Positions 46,623 through 46,774 of a stretch of 46,774 nt of DNA are shown piece by piece. The notes under the pieces are model-generated. The model was not told where the DNA came from. It worked only from the letters and a program-made list of their open reading frames with translations, and ran no database searches. The translations under genes and the position numbers were made by a program. The stretch's first letter is position 1, and every line of letters begins with the position of its first letter. Source of the DNA: Rickettsiales bacterium (GTDB taxonomy: Bacteria; Pseudomonadota; Alphaproteobacteria; UBA8366); NCBI GenBank assembly GCA_002724555.1, contig PBOZ01000087.1, positions 1 to 46,774 of the forward strand. Direction: 5' to 3'.

Positions 46623-46774
46623 ATGGCCAGTAACGTTGTCGGTACGATCACCCAGGTAATGGGCGCCGTCGTCGACGTGCATTTCGATGGCGAGTTGCCG
46701 CCGATTCTGAATGCCTTGCACACCACGAACAGTGGCCAAACGCTGGTGATGGAAGTCGCCCAGCACCTTGGTGA
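46623..46774 (+). CDS. atpD: ATP synthase beta subunit (3' partial)
   Basis: This is the first 50 codons of the catalytic F1 beta subunit, cut by the end of the window. The N-terminus [19 protein letters not shown] is diagnostic for AtpD. AAGGAG lies seven bases upstream of the ATG. The remaining 90 percent of the gene, including the Walker motifs, is outside. Confidence 0.96.
   Translation, partial: MASNVVGTITQVMGAVVDVHFDGELPPILNALHTTNSGQTLVMEVAQHLG

Overview
This window looks like a stretch of an alphaproteobacterial chromosome, most likely an uncultured Rhodospirillales-like aerobe. That is an inference from gene content and gene order: a petBC cytochrome bc1 block followed by mtnP, and a block of lpdA, xerC, a DUF484 gene, fsa, priA and atpHAGD. 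Both ends cut through core energy genes: petB is missing its start and atpD is missing most of its length. I see no tRNA, rRNA, CRISPR array or insertion sequence.

Layout. Bases 1-2945 hold petB (partial), petC and mtnP. Bases 2949-4871 hold a minus-strand rhodanese, a dienelactone hydrolase-like protein and an SDR. Bases 5100-10857 hold a fused acetoin/pyruvate-type dehydrogenase E1, a divergent fumarase/PurB-superfamily lyase, a crotonase and a CaiB/BaiF CoA-transferase. Bases 11015-13047 hold a zinc alcohol dehydrogenase and a TauD/TfdA dioxygenase. Bases 13197-24127 form one tightly packed plus-strand operon: a PaaG-like crotonase, a thioredoxin fold fused to an uncharacterised domain, a UGSC-family selenoprotein, a cytochrome P450, a carboxymuconolactone decarboxylase-like protein and four tandem GMC flavoprotein oxidoreductases. 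Bases 24301-28657 hold a Ser-rich protein, an LLM flavin monooxygenase, a metallophosphoesterase, a DUF1330 protein and a fifth GMC enzyme. Bases 28762-33919 hold a two-gene succinate dehydrogenase/fumarate reductase-like complex, a TfdA pseudogene, a maleate isomerase-like protein and a dihydroxyphthalate decarboxylase-like protein. Bases 33991-36582 hold an anchored trypsin-like protease, a DUF350 membrane protein and an aromatic-ring-type FAD monooxygenase. From 36657 the core block resumes with a frameshifted lpdA.

The main discovery is that the 'stop' TGA at 15722-15724 is best read as selenocysteine. It is in frame, is followed directly by Gly-Ser-Cys-Thr-Ser-Cys, and the 81-codon continuation matches the known UGSC (seleno)protein family. 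An ordinary gene caller would end this protein at residue 95 and lose its redox centre.

How the genes may work together (inference): roughly 33 kb of oxidative catabolic genes lie between two core energy blocks. The P450, GMC oxidases, CoA-transferase, crotonases, ring-opening-type enzymes and flavoprotein complex suggest degradation of a cyclic, terpenoid, steroid-like or aromatic carboxylic substrate, with the thioredoxin-fusion/UGSC pair providing a thiol/selenol redox step. The substrate cannot be named from sequence alone. No transcription factor and no obvious transporter is encoded anywhere in the window.
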